NCBI RefSeq assembly: GCF_015207985.1
Contig: NZ_JADEVV010000007.1
Span: 1 to 64,000 of the forward strand
Direction: 5' to 3'
Length of the DNA stretch: 64,000 nt
DNA from: Synechocystis salina LEGE 00031
GTDB taxonomy: Bacteria; Cyanobacteriota; Cyanobacteriia; Cyanobacteriales; Microcystaceae
Shown here piece by piece: positions 38,150 to 47,753 of the stretch; positions within the stretch are counted from its first letter, which is position 1; the number at the start of each line of letters is the position of its first letter. Made by a program: the position numbers and the translations under genes. The notes below the pieces were generated by a model, which was not told the DNA's origin, did no database searches, and was given only the letters and a program-made list of their open reading frames with translations.

Positions 38150-40034
38150 ACACCGCTACGGTGGCGGGAGCTTGTACCTGGCCTAAAAACTGATTCAGTT
38201 CTTCCCCTTCGATGACCTCTTTTTCGAGGATTTTTTCGGCGATCGCCTCCAGTAAATCGCGATTATGGTCGAGAATTGCCAAAGCCTGGTTATGACCCTG
38301 CTCAACAATTTCTTTGACTTCTAGATCAATTTCCTTGGCAGTGTCATCACTGACCATACGCCGGGGATTGCCCATGCCCTGCCCCAGAAAATTATTTTGC
38401 TGACCCTTATCGTAGGCGAGGGGTCCCAAAACCTTGCTCATGCCGTAGGTGGTGACCATTTGCTCTGCTAAATCCGTGGCCCGTTGTAAATCATTGGCCG
38501 CGCCAGTGGTGATGCTGTCAAAAACAATTTCTTCGGCGGCCCTTCCCCCTAGCAGGGTGGCAATTTGATCCCGTAGTTCAGACTCGTTTAACAAAAAGCG
38601 GTCTTCTGTGGGCATTTGGAGGGTATAACCCAGGGCGGCCATCCCCCGGGGCACAATGGAAATTTTCGCCACCTGACCACCGCCGGGCATCACTGCCCCC
38701 ACTAGCGCATGGCCCACTTCATGGTAGGCAACAATTTTTTTCTCCTTATCCGACAGCACCCGACTTTTCTTCTCCAAGCCGGCCACCACTCGTTCGATCG
38801 CCTCGCGGAAATCGGCTTCAGTAACGCTATTTTGCTTATTGCGGGCGGCTAGCAGTGCCGCTTCGTTGACTAAATTAGCCAAGTCAGCCCCGGCAAAACC
38901 AGGGGTACGGGTGGCAATATTTTTTAGCTCCACCTCGTTGTCTAATTTAATTTTCTTGGCATAAATTTCTAAAATTTTCAGCCTGCCTGCCAAATCTGGC
39001 CGGTCCACCAACACCTGGCGATCAAAACGCCCAGGACGGAGTAAAGCTGGGTCCAAAGTTTCTGGGCGGTTAGTGGCAGCTAACACAATCACCGTCGCCC
39101 CCGCCGCACTGAACCCATCCATTTCCGTCAGCAGTTGGTTCAGAGTCTGTTCCCGCTCATCGTTGCCCCCCATCAAACCACCGCTGGCTCGGGATTTACC
39201 AATGGCGTCCAATTCGTCAATAAAGACAATGCAAGGGGCTTGCTTTTTGGCTTGCTCAAATAAATCCCTTACCCGGGCGGCCCCTGCCCCCACAAAGAGT
39301 TCGACAAATTCAGAACCAGAAATGATAAAAAATGGCACCCCTGCTTCCCCCGCGGCGGCCTTAGCGAGCAGGGTTTTACCTGTGCCGGGAGGCCCCACTA
39401 GCAAGACACCCTTAGGAATTTTTGCCCCCAGGGCAGTGTAACGTTGGGGAAATTTGAGAAAATCCACCACTTCGCTCAGTTCTGTTTTGGCCTCTTCTAC
39501 CCCGGCCACATCGTCAAAGGTAACTTTGGTGGAATCCCCTTCCACATAGACTTTTGCCTTACTTTTAGTAAAAGCCAAAGCCCCGCCGGGGGCACCATTA
39601 TTATTACGGTTCAAGAAAAATGACCAGATACCAACAAAAATCAGCGGGGGAATGACCCAACTTAAAAGGGTGCCAAACCAAGAATTTTTTGCTGGGGGAG
39701 CGGCGGCAAATTCAATGCCCTTGGCTTCCAAGCGCTTGGGTAACTCCAGATCAAAAATAGGAGTGGTTCTTAAAATCTGTCCATCGGCCGCTTTTTCCTT
39801 GCCCTCATCCCCTAACTCCGGCTTAAGTTGGTAGCGAATCTCGTTTTGGCCCACATAAACACTGACAACTTTGTCCCCTTCCACCTGGTCAATGAAAAGA
39901 CTGTAGGGTACTTGGGGGGGTTGGGAACCAAATAATGTTGGGGCAAGCAGGTTCACCAATAGGTAAATGGTGGCACCCCACAGCAAAACGCTAGCAAGGC
40001 GACGTTGCCATTGGGGTTGGGGTTTGATGGCCAT
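38148..40034 (-). CDS. ftsH: ATP-dependent zinc metalloprotease FtsH
   Basis: FtsH, 628 aa, a membrane AAA+ protease that degrades damaged or unassembled membrane proteins. Two membrane helices lie at about 13-33 and 120-141, with a lumenal or periplasmic loop between. Walker A GPPGTGKT is at 214-221, Walker B near FIDELDA (271-277), the arginine-finger segment at 321-339 and the zinc motif HEVGH at 438-442. By recalled similarity this is the FtsH4 type of Synechocystis. Upstream of it, hypE is in the same direction. Confidence 0.95.
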   Translation of the reverse strand: MAIKPQPQWQRRLASVLLWGATIYLLVNLLAPTLFGSQPPQVPYSLFIDQVEGDKVVSVYVGQNEIRYQLKPELGDEGKEKAADGQILRTTPIFDLELPKRLEAKGIEFAAAPPAKNSWFGTLLSWVIPPLIFVGIWSFFLNRNNNGAPGGALAFTKSKAKVYVEGDSTKVTFDDVAGVEEAKTELSEVVDFLKFPQRYTALGAKIPKGVLLVGPPGTGKTLLAKAAAGEAGVPFFIISGSEFVELFVGAGAARVRDLFEQAKKQAPCIVFIDELDAIGKSRASGGLMGGNDEREQTLNQLLTEMDGFSAAGATVIVLAATNRPETLDPALLRPGRFDRQVLVDRPDLAGRLKILEIYAKKIKLDNEVELKNIATRTPGFAGADLANLVNEAALLAARNKQNSVTEADFREAIERVVAGLEKKSRVLSDKEKKIVAYHEVGHALVGAVMPGGGQVAKISIVPRGMAALGYTLQMPTEDRFLLNESELRDQIATLLGGRAAEEIVFDSITTGAANDLQRATDLAEQMVTTYGMSKVLGPLAYDKGQQNNFLGQGMGNPRRMVSDDTAKEIDLEVKEIVEQGHNQALAILDHNRDLLEAIAEKILEKEVIEGEELNQFLGQVQAPATVAV

Positions 40035-40165
40035 GGGTTTGGAGGAGAGTAACTAAACAAAAAAAATCTGGCGATCTAGTCAATCGGCCTTTCCCCATCA
40101 TATCCCTAACCCAAGGTGATATTTCTGCGCTATGGCTTTCAGCCTAGGGTTTGGGGGCTGGCAAT

Positions 40166-41203
40166 CTAGCAAATACGGGGCAATTGTTCCCCACTGATCA
40201 TGTCCAGTAAACGGGGGGCACCAATGCGACTCTCTAGGGTGACTAACCCCAAAGCCCGTGCACTTTTGCCTGTAACTGTACCGATCGCCGTGGCTTGGGG
40301 ATGGAAAGTTTGCAAAATTTCTAGGGTTTTTTGCTCTGCTGTTGGGGGCACAATGGCTAAAAATCGTCCTTCATTGGCTACATAAAGGGGGTCAAAACCC
40401 AATAGTTCGCAGGCGGCCTGCACTTCTGTCTCCACCGGAATCAAATTTTCCCGCAAAGCCATGGTCACTCCCGCGGTTTGGGCAATTTCATTCGCCGCAC
40501 TGGCCAGCCCCCCCCTGGTCAAGTCCCGCAGACAATGGATCGGTATTCCTGTTGACAATAAAGCTTCCACTTGCCGATGAACCGGGGCTGAATCACTCTC
40601 AATGGTGGTTTCAAATTCCAATCCTTGACGCACCGCCATAATGGCCATGCCGTGGCGACCCAAATCCCCACTGATAATTAGGCGATCGCCCACCTGTACC
40701 TGATTGGGATGGATAGTTTGTTGATGGTCAAGGGAACCAATGCCACTAGTGTTGATGAAAATGCCGTCCCCCTTACCCCGGTCCACCACTTTGGTATCGC
40801 CAGTAATAATTTCCACGCCACAATTTTTCGCCGCTTGCCCCAGGGATTGGGCTATCCGCCAGAGGGTTTCCATCGACAATCCTTCTTCCAGGATAAAACC
40901 AACGCTAATGTAACGGGGAGTAGCGCCGGCCATGGCCAGGTCATTAACAGTGCCGTGGACTGCCAAAGAACCAATATCACCTCCGGGGAAAAAGAGGGGA
41001 TTAATCACGTAGGAATCGGTGGTGAAGGCCCAGGATCCAGGGTTAACCGTAAACACCGCCGCGTCATGGCTGCCTGTTTCGGAAGCGCCAAAGGCCGGTA
41101 GAAAAATTTGCTTGAGTAATTGTTGGCTCAACTTACCGCCCCCACCGTGGGCCAACAGCACCTGGGGATAACGTTCAAGGGGAATAGGGCAGGCTAAGTT
41201 CAC
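40166..41203 (-). CDS. hypE: Hydrogenase maturation protein HypE
   Basis: HypE, 345 aa, which dehydrates the thiocarboxamide on its C-terminal cysteine to make the cyanide ligands of the [NiFe] hydrogenase centre, together with HypF. The C-terminal motif PRIC, ending exactly at the last residue, is intact. The PurM-like fold shows LAHGGGGKLSQQLL near 13-26 and ITGDTKVVDRGKGDGIFINT. Other hyp genes are not in the window. Confidence 0.96.
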   Translation of the reverse strand: MNLACPIPLERYPQVLLAHGGGGKLSQQLLKQIFLPAFGASETGSHDAAVFTVNPGSWAFTTDSYVINPLFFPGGDIGSLAVHGTVNDLAMAGATPRYISVGFILEEGLSMETLWRIAQSLGQAAKNCGVEIITGDTKVVDRGKGDGIFINTSGIGSLDHQQTIHPNQVQVGDRLIISGDLGRHGMAIMAVRQGLEFETTIESDSAPVHRQVEALLSTGIPIHCLRDLTRGGLASAANEIAQTAGVTMALRENLIPVETEVQAACELLGFDPLYVANEGRFLAIVPPTAEQKTLEILQTFHPQATAIGTVTGKSARALGLVTLESRIGAPRLLDMISGEQLPRIC

Positions 41204-41247
41204 TAGAAGTTAATCTCTTTATGGGAGGGAAAATCACGGCCAAGAAC

Positions 41248-41889
41248 TTAAATTTCCTCAGGATCAACGCCCAATTCCTTTAGTTTGGCCGCCAGGCGAT
41301 CGGCCCGTTGTTTTTCCTTAGCCATTTCTTGATTAAACTCCACCGTAGTCAGGAACTTGCGGCCGTCAGGATAATAAATTTCTAGGGTATCGGGGGTAAG
41401 TAGAAAACGAATGCCCAGGAGGGGGCTAGTCCAATCTTCTATGGTCTCAATCATCTCTAATCCGTTTTCTCCCCGCTGCAATCCAGTTAATTCGTTGTCA
41501 TCAGGGTCATAAACGTAATACTCATTCACTCCGTAGCGTTCATAAAATTGTAATTTACGAATCATTTCCTTGGCACGATTACCGGGAGAGAGGATTTCAA
41601 AGACTACCTGGGGAGCAGTATTATCTTCCTCCCATTGCCGATAGGAGCCTCGTTTTCCCTTGGGTCGCCCTAAGGTCACCATGGCATCGGGGGCCACACG
41701 AATTTCAGGATGCCCTTCCACCGGATACCAGAGTAAATCCCCCGCCACAAAAATGTTGGCATCTTGGCCAAAAAGACATTCCAGATTTTCCTTGAGTAAA
41801 ACAATCCATTGAAACTGTTCTGTATTATCCGCCATGGGTTGGCCGTCGCTGTCGGGATAAATAATGGTGCGATGGGGAGCTATAACCAT
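41248..41889 (-). CDS. Uma2-family protein with C-terminal coiled coil
   Basis: A 213-aa Uma2/DUF820 protein: PEIRVAPDAMVTLGRPKGKR and the core PQVVFEILSPGNRAKEMIRK followed by YERYGVNEYYVYDPDDNEL carry the PD-(D/E)XK-like acidic residues. The last 30 residues (EMAKEKQRADRLAAKLKELG) form a predicted coiled coil, frequent in this family. It follows hypE upstream on the same strand by 44 bases. It is clearly divergent from the Uma2 copy at 3003. Function is unknown. Confidence 0.82.
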   Translation of the reverse strand: MVIAPHRTIIYPDSDGQPMADNTEQFQWIVLLKENLECLFGQDANIFVAGDLLWYPVEGHPEIRVAPDAMVTLGRPKGKRGSYRQWEEDNTAPQVVFEILSPGNRAKEMIRKLQFYERYGVNEYYVYDPDDNELTGLQRGENGLEMIETIEDWTSPLLGIRFLLTPDTLEIYYPDGRKFLTTVEFNQEMAKEKQRADRLAAKLKELGVDPEEI

Positions 41890-42129
41890 TTGCTTAAGTT
41901 TCCTAAAACGGGCAACTTCCCCTGTATTTTACTCAGAAATCCCTAGGAGCCGCGTTTGGCGATTTACCCAGAATGTGTTTCAAGAATCCCCCTGACCCCT
42001 AATTCAAAGGGGATAACCCCAGAGTAGCCTAGAGCTTTAGGGCAAAAATTTAAGGGGCTGGGCACAACCTACTAAACCAGTTCCCATCTAAATACGTTGA
42101 CCATTTTCTCGATATTGGGACTGACCCAA

Positions 42130-42807
42130 TCAAATTTTGAGCTGGGTGATGGCAATGTTGCCGGAAAAGCAAACGTCAATGTCGGATCCAGGTTGTCGTG
42201 GTCGCTGGCTGTATTCTCCCCGGTAAAAGAAATTTGACCCTTCTATGGTGAAGGCTACGGGCAGAGGATCTCGACTGGGTTCACAAAAAATCAATTCCGG
42301 TTCCGGATCGCCGCTTTGCCAATGGGGTAGGTTAACGTTCCAAAAATGTTGGGGGGGTAAATCCTCTTGCCAAAGGGTATTAAAAACAGCATTGGCCCAG
42401 TGGGAAGCCCAGACCCAATCAATGGTGCGGGGTTTGTTAATCCAATGGGAAATGGCGATCGCCTTGTGGCCAAGGATCGCGGCCTCCCGTACCGCCGCCA
42501 CTGTGCCGGAGAGATAGGAGTCGATGCCCATATTGCCCCCCGCATTAATGCCCGCAATGACCCAGTCCACTTCTGGATAAAAATGAACCACCCCTAAACG
42601 GGTACAGTCCGCCGGAGTGCCGTCCACTGCGTAACGGTCTTTGCCCCTCTGCTCCACGGCGATCGCCTGGTCTGTGGTCACCTTATGGCCACAGCCGGAA
42701 TGTTGATTTTTGGGGGCTACCCACACACCCCGTTTACCAAGGGCTTCGTAGAGAGCTTCAATACCAGGGGCATCAATGCCATCGTCATTGGTGAGCAAAA
42801 AATTCAT
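42130..42807 (-). CDS. surE: 5'-nucleotidase SurE
   Basis: SurE, 225 aa from ATG 42807 (MNFLLTNDDGIDAPG). It is a metal-dependent nucleoside monophosphate phosphatase. Asp8 and Asp9 bind the metal, with Ser and Asn in PKNQHSGCGH and AGINAGGNMGID. An ATG-like start four codons earlier lacks family similarity. It is divergent from def. Confidence 0.94.
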   Translation of the reverse strand: MNFLLTNDDGIDAPGIEALYEALGKRGVWVAPKNQHSGCGHKVTTDQAIAVEQRGKDRYAVDGTPADCTRLGVVHFYPEVDWVIAGINAGGNMGIDSYLSGTVAAVREAAILGHKAIAISHWINKPRTIDWVWASHWANAVFNTLWQEDLPPQHFWNVNLPHWQSGDPEPELIFCEPSRDPLPVAFTIEGSNFFYRGEYSQRPRQPGSDIDVCFSGNIAITQLKI

Positions 42808-42936
42808 AGGATAAAGCACTAATCAAACTGGCAAAGCTAAACAAGCCCTTTAAACCATAGCGAAAATTGTCCAGGCCGTGATTTTGTTAAGATGTAGTCT
42901 GAGACCCCATTGTTGAGATAGGCCCGTAGAACGTCC

Positions 42937-43500
42937 ATGACTGCCACCCTCCTCGTTGAAAAGCAAAAAGTTGATCGTCCCCCTTTGGAACTCCATTACC
43001 TGGGAGATAAGGTGCTCCGACAACCGGCCAAGCGCATTGCCAAGGTAGATGACAGCATCCGCAAATTGGCCAAGGAGATGTTGCAGACCATGTACAGTGC
43101 TAACGGCATTGGTTTAGCTGCGCCCCAAGTGGGGGTTAACAAACAATTATTGGTGGTGGATTGTGAACAGGATAAGCCTGATGAACCGCCCCTAATTATG
43201 ATCAATCCCCAGATTACCCGCACTAGCGAAGAACTTTGTGTAGTGGAAGAGGGTTGTCTGAGTGTGCCCAATGTTTATATGGATGTTACCCGACCCAGGG
43301 CGATCGAAGTGACCTACAAGGATGAGCATGGCCGCCCCCAAAAACGCCTTTTTGCTGAGCTAACCGCTAGGGTAATTCAACACGAAATGGACCACCTCAA
43401 TGGTGTTATGTTTGTGGACCGGGTGGACAATCCCCTGGCTTTGGCGGAATCTTTGAAGAAAGAAGGTTTTTCCATGCAGGCCGTCAAGCCCATGGCCTAG
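42937..43500 (+). CDS. def: Peptide deformylase
   Basis: Peptide deformylase, 187 aa, removes the formyl group from new proteins. All three motifs are present: GIGLAAPQVG (57-66), EGCLS (105-109) and QHEMDH (148-153), with Cys107, His149 and His153 as metal ligands. The N-terminus is slightly extended (about 15 residues), as in plastid-type enzymes. Confidence 0.97.
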   Translation: MTATLLVEKQKVDRPPLELHYLGDKVLRQPAKRIAKVDDSIRKLAKEMLQTMYSANGIGLAAPQVGVNKQLLVVDCEQDKPDEPPLIMINPQITRTSEELCVVEEGCLSVPNVYMDVTRPRAIEVTYKDEHGRPQKRLFAELTARVIQHEMDHLNGVMFVDRVDNPLALAESLKKEGFSMQAVKPMA

Positions 43501-43717
43501 CCTGGCCCTGTAAACATAGCCTAATGGACTCCATTTTGTCTGGGGGTCTATTTTTTCAGGTCTCCGTAACTTTAGATAGGGAGGGAAGCCGATGGGGATT
43601 TGCCCTCTTTCCAGACCTCTGACCGCTGCGTAGAGGGGAAATTTAAGACCTTTCCGACAACCCCTTAACGGTAAACTGGACTGTTGACTGTTCATTCGTC
43701 CCGGAGGTTGATTTTCT

Positions 43718-43915
43718 GTGACTCCTAAAAGTGGTATTCTTTTGCTCCTTTCCTGTGTGTCGGCGATCGCCGCTGTGGGCTGCGTATTTGAACTGTCATC
43801 GGGGCAACCGGAATTAGGCAGTGCCACTACCACGGCCATTTTGCTGGGTAGCATTCCCCTGACGGCCATCTTCTTTTGGATTGCGGTGCAGGACACTAGG
43901 GCCAACATGAAATAA
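43718..43915 (+). CDS. Small two-helix membrane protein
   Basis: A 65-aa protein with two hydrophobic helices (residues 6-25 and about 38-57), starting MTPKSGILLLLSCVSAIAAV and ending VQDTRANMK. The start codon is GTG, with GGAGG 10 bases upstream. A cysteine in the first helix could suggest a lipobox-like feature (AAVGC), so a lipoprotein is an alternative reading. No family recognised. It lies between def and lysS on the same strand. Confidence 0.7.
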   Translation: MTPKSGILLLLSCVSAIAAVGCVFELSSGQPELGSATTTAILLGSIPLTAIFFWIAVQDTRANMK

Positions 43916-43968
43916 CCAACAAATAATTCAAAAGTATTTAATTTCTAATTTTTCCCGTTTGCGTCACC

Positions 43969-45501
43969 ATGGCCGATTCCCATTCCCACTCCAGCCTCGA
44001 AGAAATCCGTGCCACCCGCCTAGAAAAAGCGGCACAATTACGACAACTCGGCCTTAATCCCTACGCCTATACCTGGGATGCTACCCACCAAGCAAAGGAA
44101 CTTCAAGCAGCCTATCAAGACCTGGCCAATGGTGAAGAAGTAGACCTCAAAGTGGCGATCGCCGGTCGAATTTTAGCGCGGCGGGTCATGGGAAAATTGG
44201 CCTTTTTTACCCTCCAGGATGAAAGCGGTACTATCCAACTTTATTTGGAAAAGCAACGGCTGACGGAACACATGCCGGAGTTGGAAAACGCTTTTAATTT
44301 GCTGAAGAAAATTACCGATGTGGGGGATATTTTAGGGGTGACGGGTACCCTGAAGCGTACGGAAAAAGGGGAATTATCGGTTTATGTGCAAACCTATGCC
44401 GTACTCACTAAATCCCTATTGCCCCTACCGGACAAATGGCACGGTTTAACCGATACGGAAAAGCGTTATCGCCAACGTTACGTGGATTTAATTGTTAACC
44501 CCACCGTACGGCAGACTTTCCGCCGTCGGGCCCAGATTACCGCCGCCATCCGCCGTTACTTAGATGAACAGGGCTTTATTGAAATTGAAACTCCAGTCTT
44601 GCAAGGGGAATCGGGCGGCGCAGAAGCAAGACCCTTCATCACCCACCACAACACCCTGGATATGCCCCTGTATCTCCGCATTGCCACGGAATTACATCTG
44701 AAAAGACTGGTAGTAGGGGGCTTTGAAAAGGTTTTTGAACTGGGTCGTATTTTTCGCAACGAAGGGATTTCCACCAGGCATAATCCTGAATTTACTTCCA
44801 TCGAAGTCTATCAAGCCTATGTGGATTACAACGAGATGATGGCTTTAACGGAAGCCCTCGTTACCACCGCCGCCCAATCGGTACTAGGCACACTGAAAAT
44901 TACCTACCAAGGGGAAGAAATCGACCTCACCCCTCCCTGGAAACGCATCACTATGCACGACGCAGTGAAGTTAGCAACGGGGGTAGATTTTAGTCAATTC
45001 ACTGACCTAGAAACGGCGAAAACGGCCGCCGCCGGAGCAGGCATTGGCGTGCCAGAAGATTGTCCTTCCCTGGGGCATTTGTTAAATCAGGCCTTTGAGC
45101 AAAAAGTGGAAGGAACGTTAATGCAACCAACTTTCATTACCGATTTTCCAGTGGAAATTTCCCCCTTGGCCAAACCCCATCGCAGTAAGCCAGGACTGGT
45201 GGAACGGTTTGAGCTCTTTGTTTACGGTCGGGAATTGGCCAACAGCTTTTCTGAGTTGACAGATCCCATTGATCAACGTCAACGCTTGGAAGCTCAGGCG
45301 GCCAAAAAAGCGGCAGGGGATTTAGAAGCCCACAGCGTTGATGAAGATTTTCTCACTGCTTTGGAATATGGTATGCCTCCCACCGGTGGTTTGGGCATTG
45401 GCATCGATCGCCTGGTGATGTTGCTAACGGATTCCCCCAGCATTCGGGATGTCATTGCTTTCCCGTTATTGAAAAATCAGGAAGCCAGCGCCGAGGGTTG
45501 A
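43969..45501 (+). CDS. lysS: Lysyl-tRNA synthetase, class II
   Basis: LysS, 510 aa. The N-terminal OB-fold anticodon-binding domain covers about 60-160 ([20 protein letters not shown]). The class II catalytic core has motif 2 [20 protein letters not shown] and motif 3 [15 protein letters not shown] His/Ser-rich N-terminus (MADSHSHSS) precedes it. Length is normal. Confidence 0.97.
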   Translation: MADSHSHSSLEEIRATRLEKAAQLRQLGLNPYAYTWDATHQAKELQAAYQDLANGEEVDLKVAIAGRILARRVMGKLAFFTLQDESGTIQLYLEKQRLTEHMPELENAFNLLKKITDVGDILGVTGTLKRTEKGELSVYVQTYAVLTKSLLPLPDKWHGLTDTEKRYRQRYVDLIVNPTVRQTFRRRAQITAAIRRYLDEQGFIEIETPVLQGESGGAEARPFITHHNTLDMPLYLRIATELHLKRLVVGGFEKVFELGRIFRNEGISTRHNPEFTSIEVYQAYVDYNEMMALTEALVTTAAQSVLGTLKITYQGEEIDLTPPWKRITMHDAVKLATGVDFSQFTDLETAKTAAAGAGIGVPEDCPSLGHLLNQAFEQKVEGTLMQPTFITDFPVEISPLAKPHRSKPGLVERFELFVYGRELANSFSELTDPIDQRQRLEAQAAKKAAGDLEAHSVDEDFLTALEYGMPPTGGLGIGIDRLVMLLTDSPSIRDVIAFPLLKNQEASAEG

Positions 45502-45568
45502 TCTCTGGCCAACGCAATTTTTTTCCTCGGGGCTAATGGCTGAGGTGATTTGGTTAACTAATTGGCCC

Positions 45569-46525
45569 CTAGATTTCCTTAATTTCCACCCTGGGAATTC
45601 TGAGATAGGCCATGCGCTTCAGTTCCCGCCGTCCTCGGGCAACGGAATCTAAAATTAAGCCGCAGGTAAAAAATACAAAGCCTAGGGACATCAGAGAAGC
45701 GGCAATGATCAGAGTGGGAAATCGAGGCACTTGCCCCGTTTCTAGATAAGTCCACAACACCGGTAACATTAAGGCGATCGCCGCTCCGGAAAATAGGGCA
45801 AAGAAAACACCAAAAAACAAGAACGGTCTGGTTTCCTTCATCAACAAAAATGAGGTGCCCAAAACCCGAAAACCATCACTAATAGTGTTTAACTTGCTTT
45901 CAGAACCAGAAGGGCGGGATTGGTACAACACCGGCTCCTCAGCGAAGGGCAACCGTAACTCCAGGGTATGAATGGTTAATTCCGTTTCAATTTCAAAGCC
46001 GTTAGAAATGGCCGGAAAGCACTTGACGAAGCGACGGGAAAAAATTCTGTAGCCCGATAACATATCGTCCAGCCGGGCTCCAAATTGTAACTCCACAATG
46101 CCCTTAAGGAACTGATTGCCACTGCGATGACCAAAACGGTAGGCTTCCTTATCCTTAAATTCCGATCGCCTGGCCCCCACCACCATATCCAATTGCTCAT
46201 TAATCAGGCGATCGACTAGGCGACCCACCGCGCCGGCTTCGTAGGTATTGTCTCCATCCACCAAAATGTAGATATCCGCTTCAATATCGGCGAACATGCG
46301 GCGGATCACATTGCCTTTGCCCGGTTGTTTTTCGTAACGGACAATGGCCCCTGCTTGCTGGGCGACGGTGGCGGTGTCATCGGTGGAACAATTGTCATAA
46401 ACGTAGACAGCGGCATGGGGCAACTGCTGGCGAAAATCAGTCACAACCTGAGCGATGGTCAACGCTTCATTACGGCAAGGAACTAGCACCGCCAAACGAT
46501 AGGCACTGGAAAAGGAGGTTGACAC
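45569..46525 (-). CDS. Family 2 glycosyltransferase (GtrB/DPM-like)
   Basis: A 318-aa GT2 enzyme with the N-terminal signature VPCRNEALTIAQVVTDF and the nucleotide/metal motif DGD (90-92, in LVDGDNTY). Two membrane helices close the protein (about 230-255 and 268-290), followed by a basic tail. Enzymes of this shape transfer a sugar from UDP- or GDP-sugar to undecaprenyl or dolichyl phosphate. The product could feed the GT-C type protein at 47754, an inference from proximity. Confidence 0.82.
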   Translation of the reverse strand: MSTSFSSAYRLAVLVPCRNEALTIAQVVTDFRQQLPHAAVYVYDNCSTDDTATVAQQAGAIVRYEKQPGKGNVIRRMFADIEADIYILVDGDNTYEAGAVGRLVDRLINEQLDMVVGARRSEFKDKEAYRFGHRSGNQFLKGIVELQFGARLDDMLSGYRIFSRRFVKCFPAISNGFEIETELTIHTLELRLPFAEEPVLYQSRPSGSESKLNTISDGFRVLGTSFLLMKETRPFLFFGVFFALFSGAAIALMLPVLWTYLETGQVPRFPTLIIAASLMSLGFVFFTCGLILDSVARGRRELKRMAYLRIPRVEIKEI

Positions 46526-46734
46526 CGTTAATTTAGCTAAAATTTTGGTAAAAATGGGCTGAGAGAACGTCGCAGAGTGCCAATTTTCCCCAACCCGGAC
46601 AATTTAGGGTATTGATTAAGGCCTGCTGAGGCGGTTCTCAGAACTGGGGCTAATTCTATCTGGCCGGTTGTCCCTCCGCAAGTTTGCCCCGCATACAAAG
46701 GATATGGACCCCACGTCTTGCCGAGATGCCATCA

Positions 46735-47643
46735 TCACGCCGGACTAGCGAAAAGGGTATGGCCATCGCTGTCGCAACGGTAACCCAGGCCTTCCAACAG
46801 CGGTCGAACTCCTAATAGGGCTGATTTTTTGGTTTTCACATCGGCATGGATATCAATGCAAAGATAGGGGCGGCAGGTTTTCAAGGTTTCCATGGCCCCC
46901 TGGAGGGCGTACAGTTCAAAGCCTTCAATATCAATTTTGATCGCCTTGGGACGGAGATTATTTTCCTTGGCAAATTTATCAATGGTGGTGATTTCCACCT
47001 CATAGGTGGCATAGTTATCCAAGCTCGGCTCCACGTCCTTAGCTAGGGTAGATGTGTCCGCCGCCCAGGAAAAACGGTTATCGGTGCTGTATTCAATGAA
47101 TTCCGCTTCTCCCGTTTCGTCGGCGATCGCCAGGGGAAGTACCGTGATCTGGTTCAGGTGATTACCCCCAATAATTTGCTCCAGGCTATGGCGGGTTTGA
47201 CGAGCCGGTTCAAAGGCATAAATATGCCCCGTACTACCCACAATTTCAGCTAAAGGAATACTAATTACCCCATAGGCTGCCCCCACGTCGAAAAACACAT
47301 CCCCCGGCCGTAGATGCTGCCCCAACCAATGGACGCAGTGACTTTCTATGCAATAGGTGAAACTAAACTCCTGGGAAGTTTCCAAACAATGGGCATAGGC
47401 CCGTAAAATTTCCACCGGTACCCTGAGGGGGACTCCGTTGATTTCACAGCTTAGGATAGTCTGGGGTTGGGCTTGGGCCACAACTTCCACCAAAGCACGG
47501 CTGTAGTCCAGATGGAGGTGGTCAAAGGATTTTTGCAAACCGGCAATTAAATCGTTGGTGTCGGCAATGGCTTTGATCATGGCCGCTTCCTGCTCATCTA
47601 GGCCAAAAAGCTTGCGACGTAATTGTTTGAAAAATTTTTGCAT
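46735..47643 (-). CDS. FkbM-family methyltransferase
   Basis: A 302-aa SAM-dependent methyltransferase of the FkbM type. The SAM-binding segment is VFFDVGAAYGVISIPLAEIV, and the later IDKFAKENNLRPKAIKIDIE, with FELYALQGAMETL, is diagnostic. I start at ATG 47643 (MQKFFKQLRRKLFG); a TTG twenty codons upstream is possible. FkbM enzymes methylate sugars or lipids in surface polysaccharide clusters, which fits the neighbouring glycosyltransferases. Confidence 0.8.
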   Translation of the reverse strand: MQKFFKQLRRKLFGLDEQEAAMIKAIADTNDLIAGLQKSFDHLHLDYSRALVEVVAQAQPQTILSCEINGVPLRVPVEILRAYAHCLETSQEFSFTYCIESHCVHWLGQHLRPGDVFFDVGAAYGVISIPLAEIVGSTGHIYAFEPARQTRHSLEQIIGGNHLNQITVLPLAIADETGEAEFIEYSTDNRFSWAADTSTLAKDVEPSLDNYATYEVEITTIDKFAKENNLRPKAIKIDIEGFELYALQGAMETLKTCRPYLCIDIHADVKTKKSALLGVRPLLEGLGYRCDSDGHTLFASPA

Positions 47644-47753
47644 AGGGGCGTTTCCCAAAAAATCCGATGGTTTATCCTCAGGTTGGCTAACATTCTCCCA
47701 CAAAAATCAGCCCCATCTAGGGCCAGCTAAAAAATGCAATCCCCTGTGATATT

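Noticed and set aside
45501-45569. CCTC/GAGG hairpin as a terminator between lysS and the glycosyltransferase
   Set aside because: The four-pair stem is too weak and the T-run lies on the wrong side for lysS.
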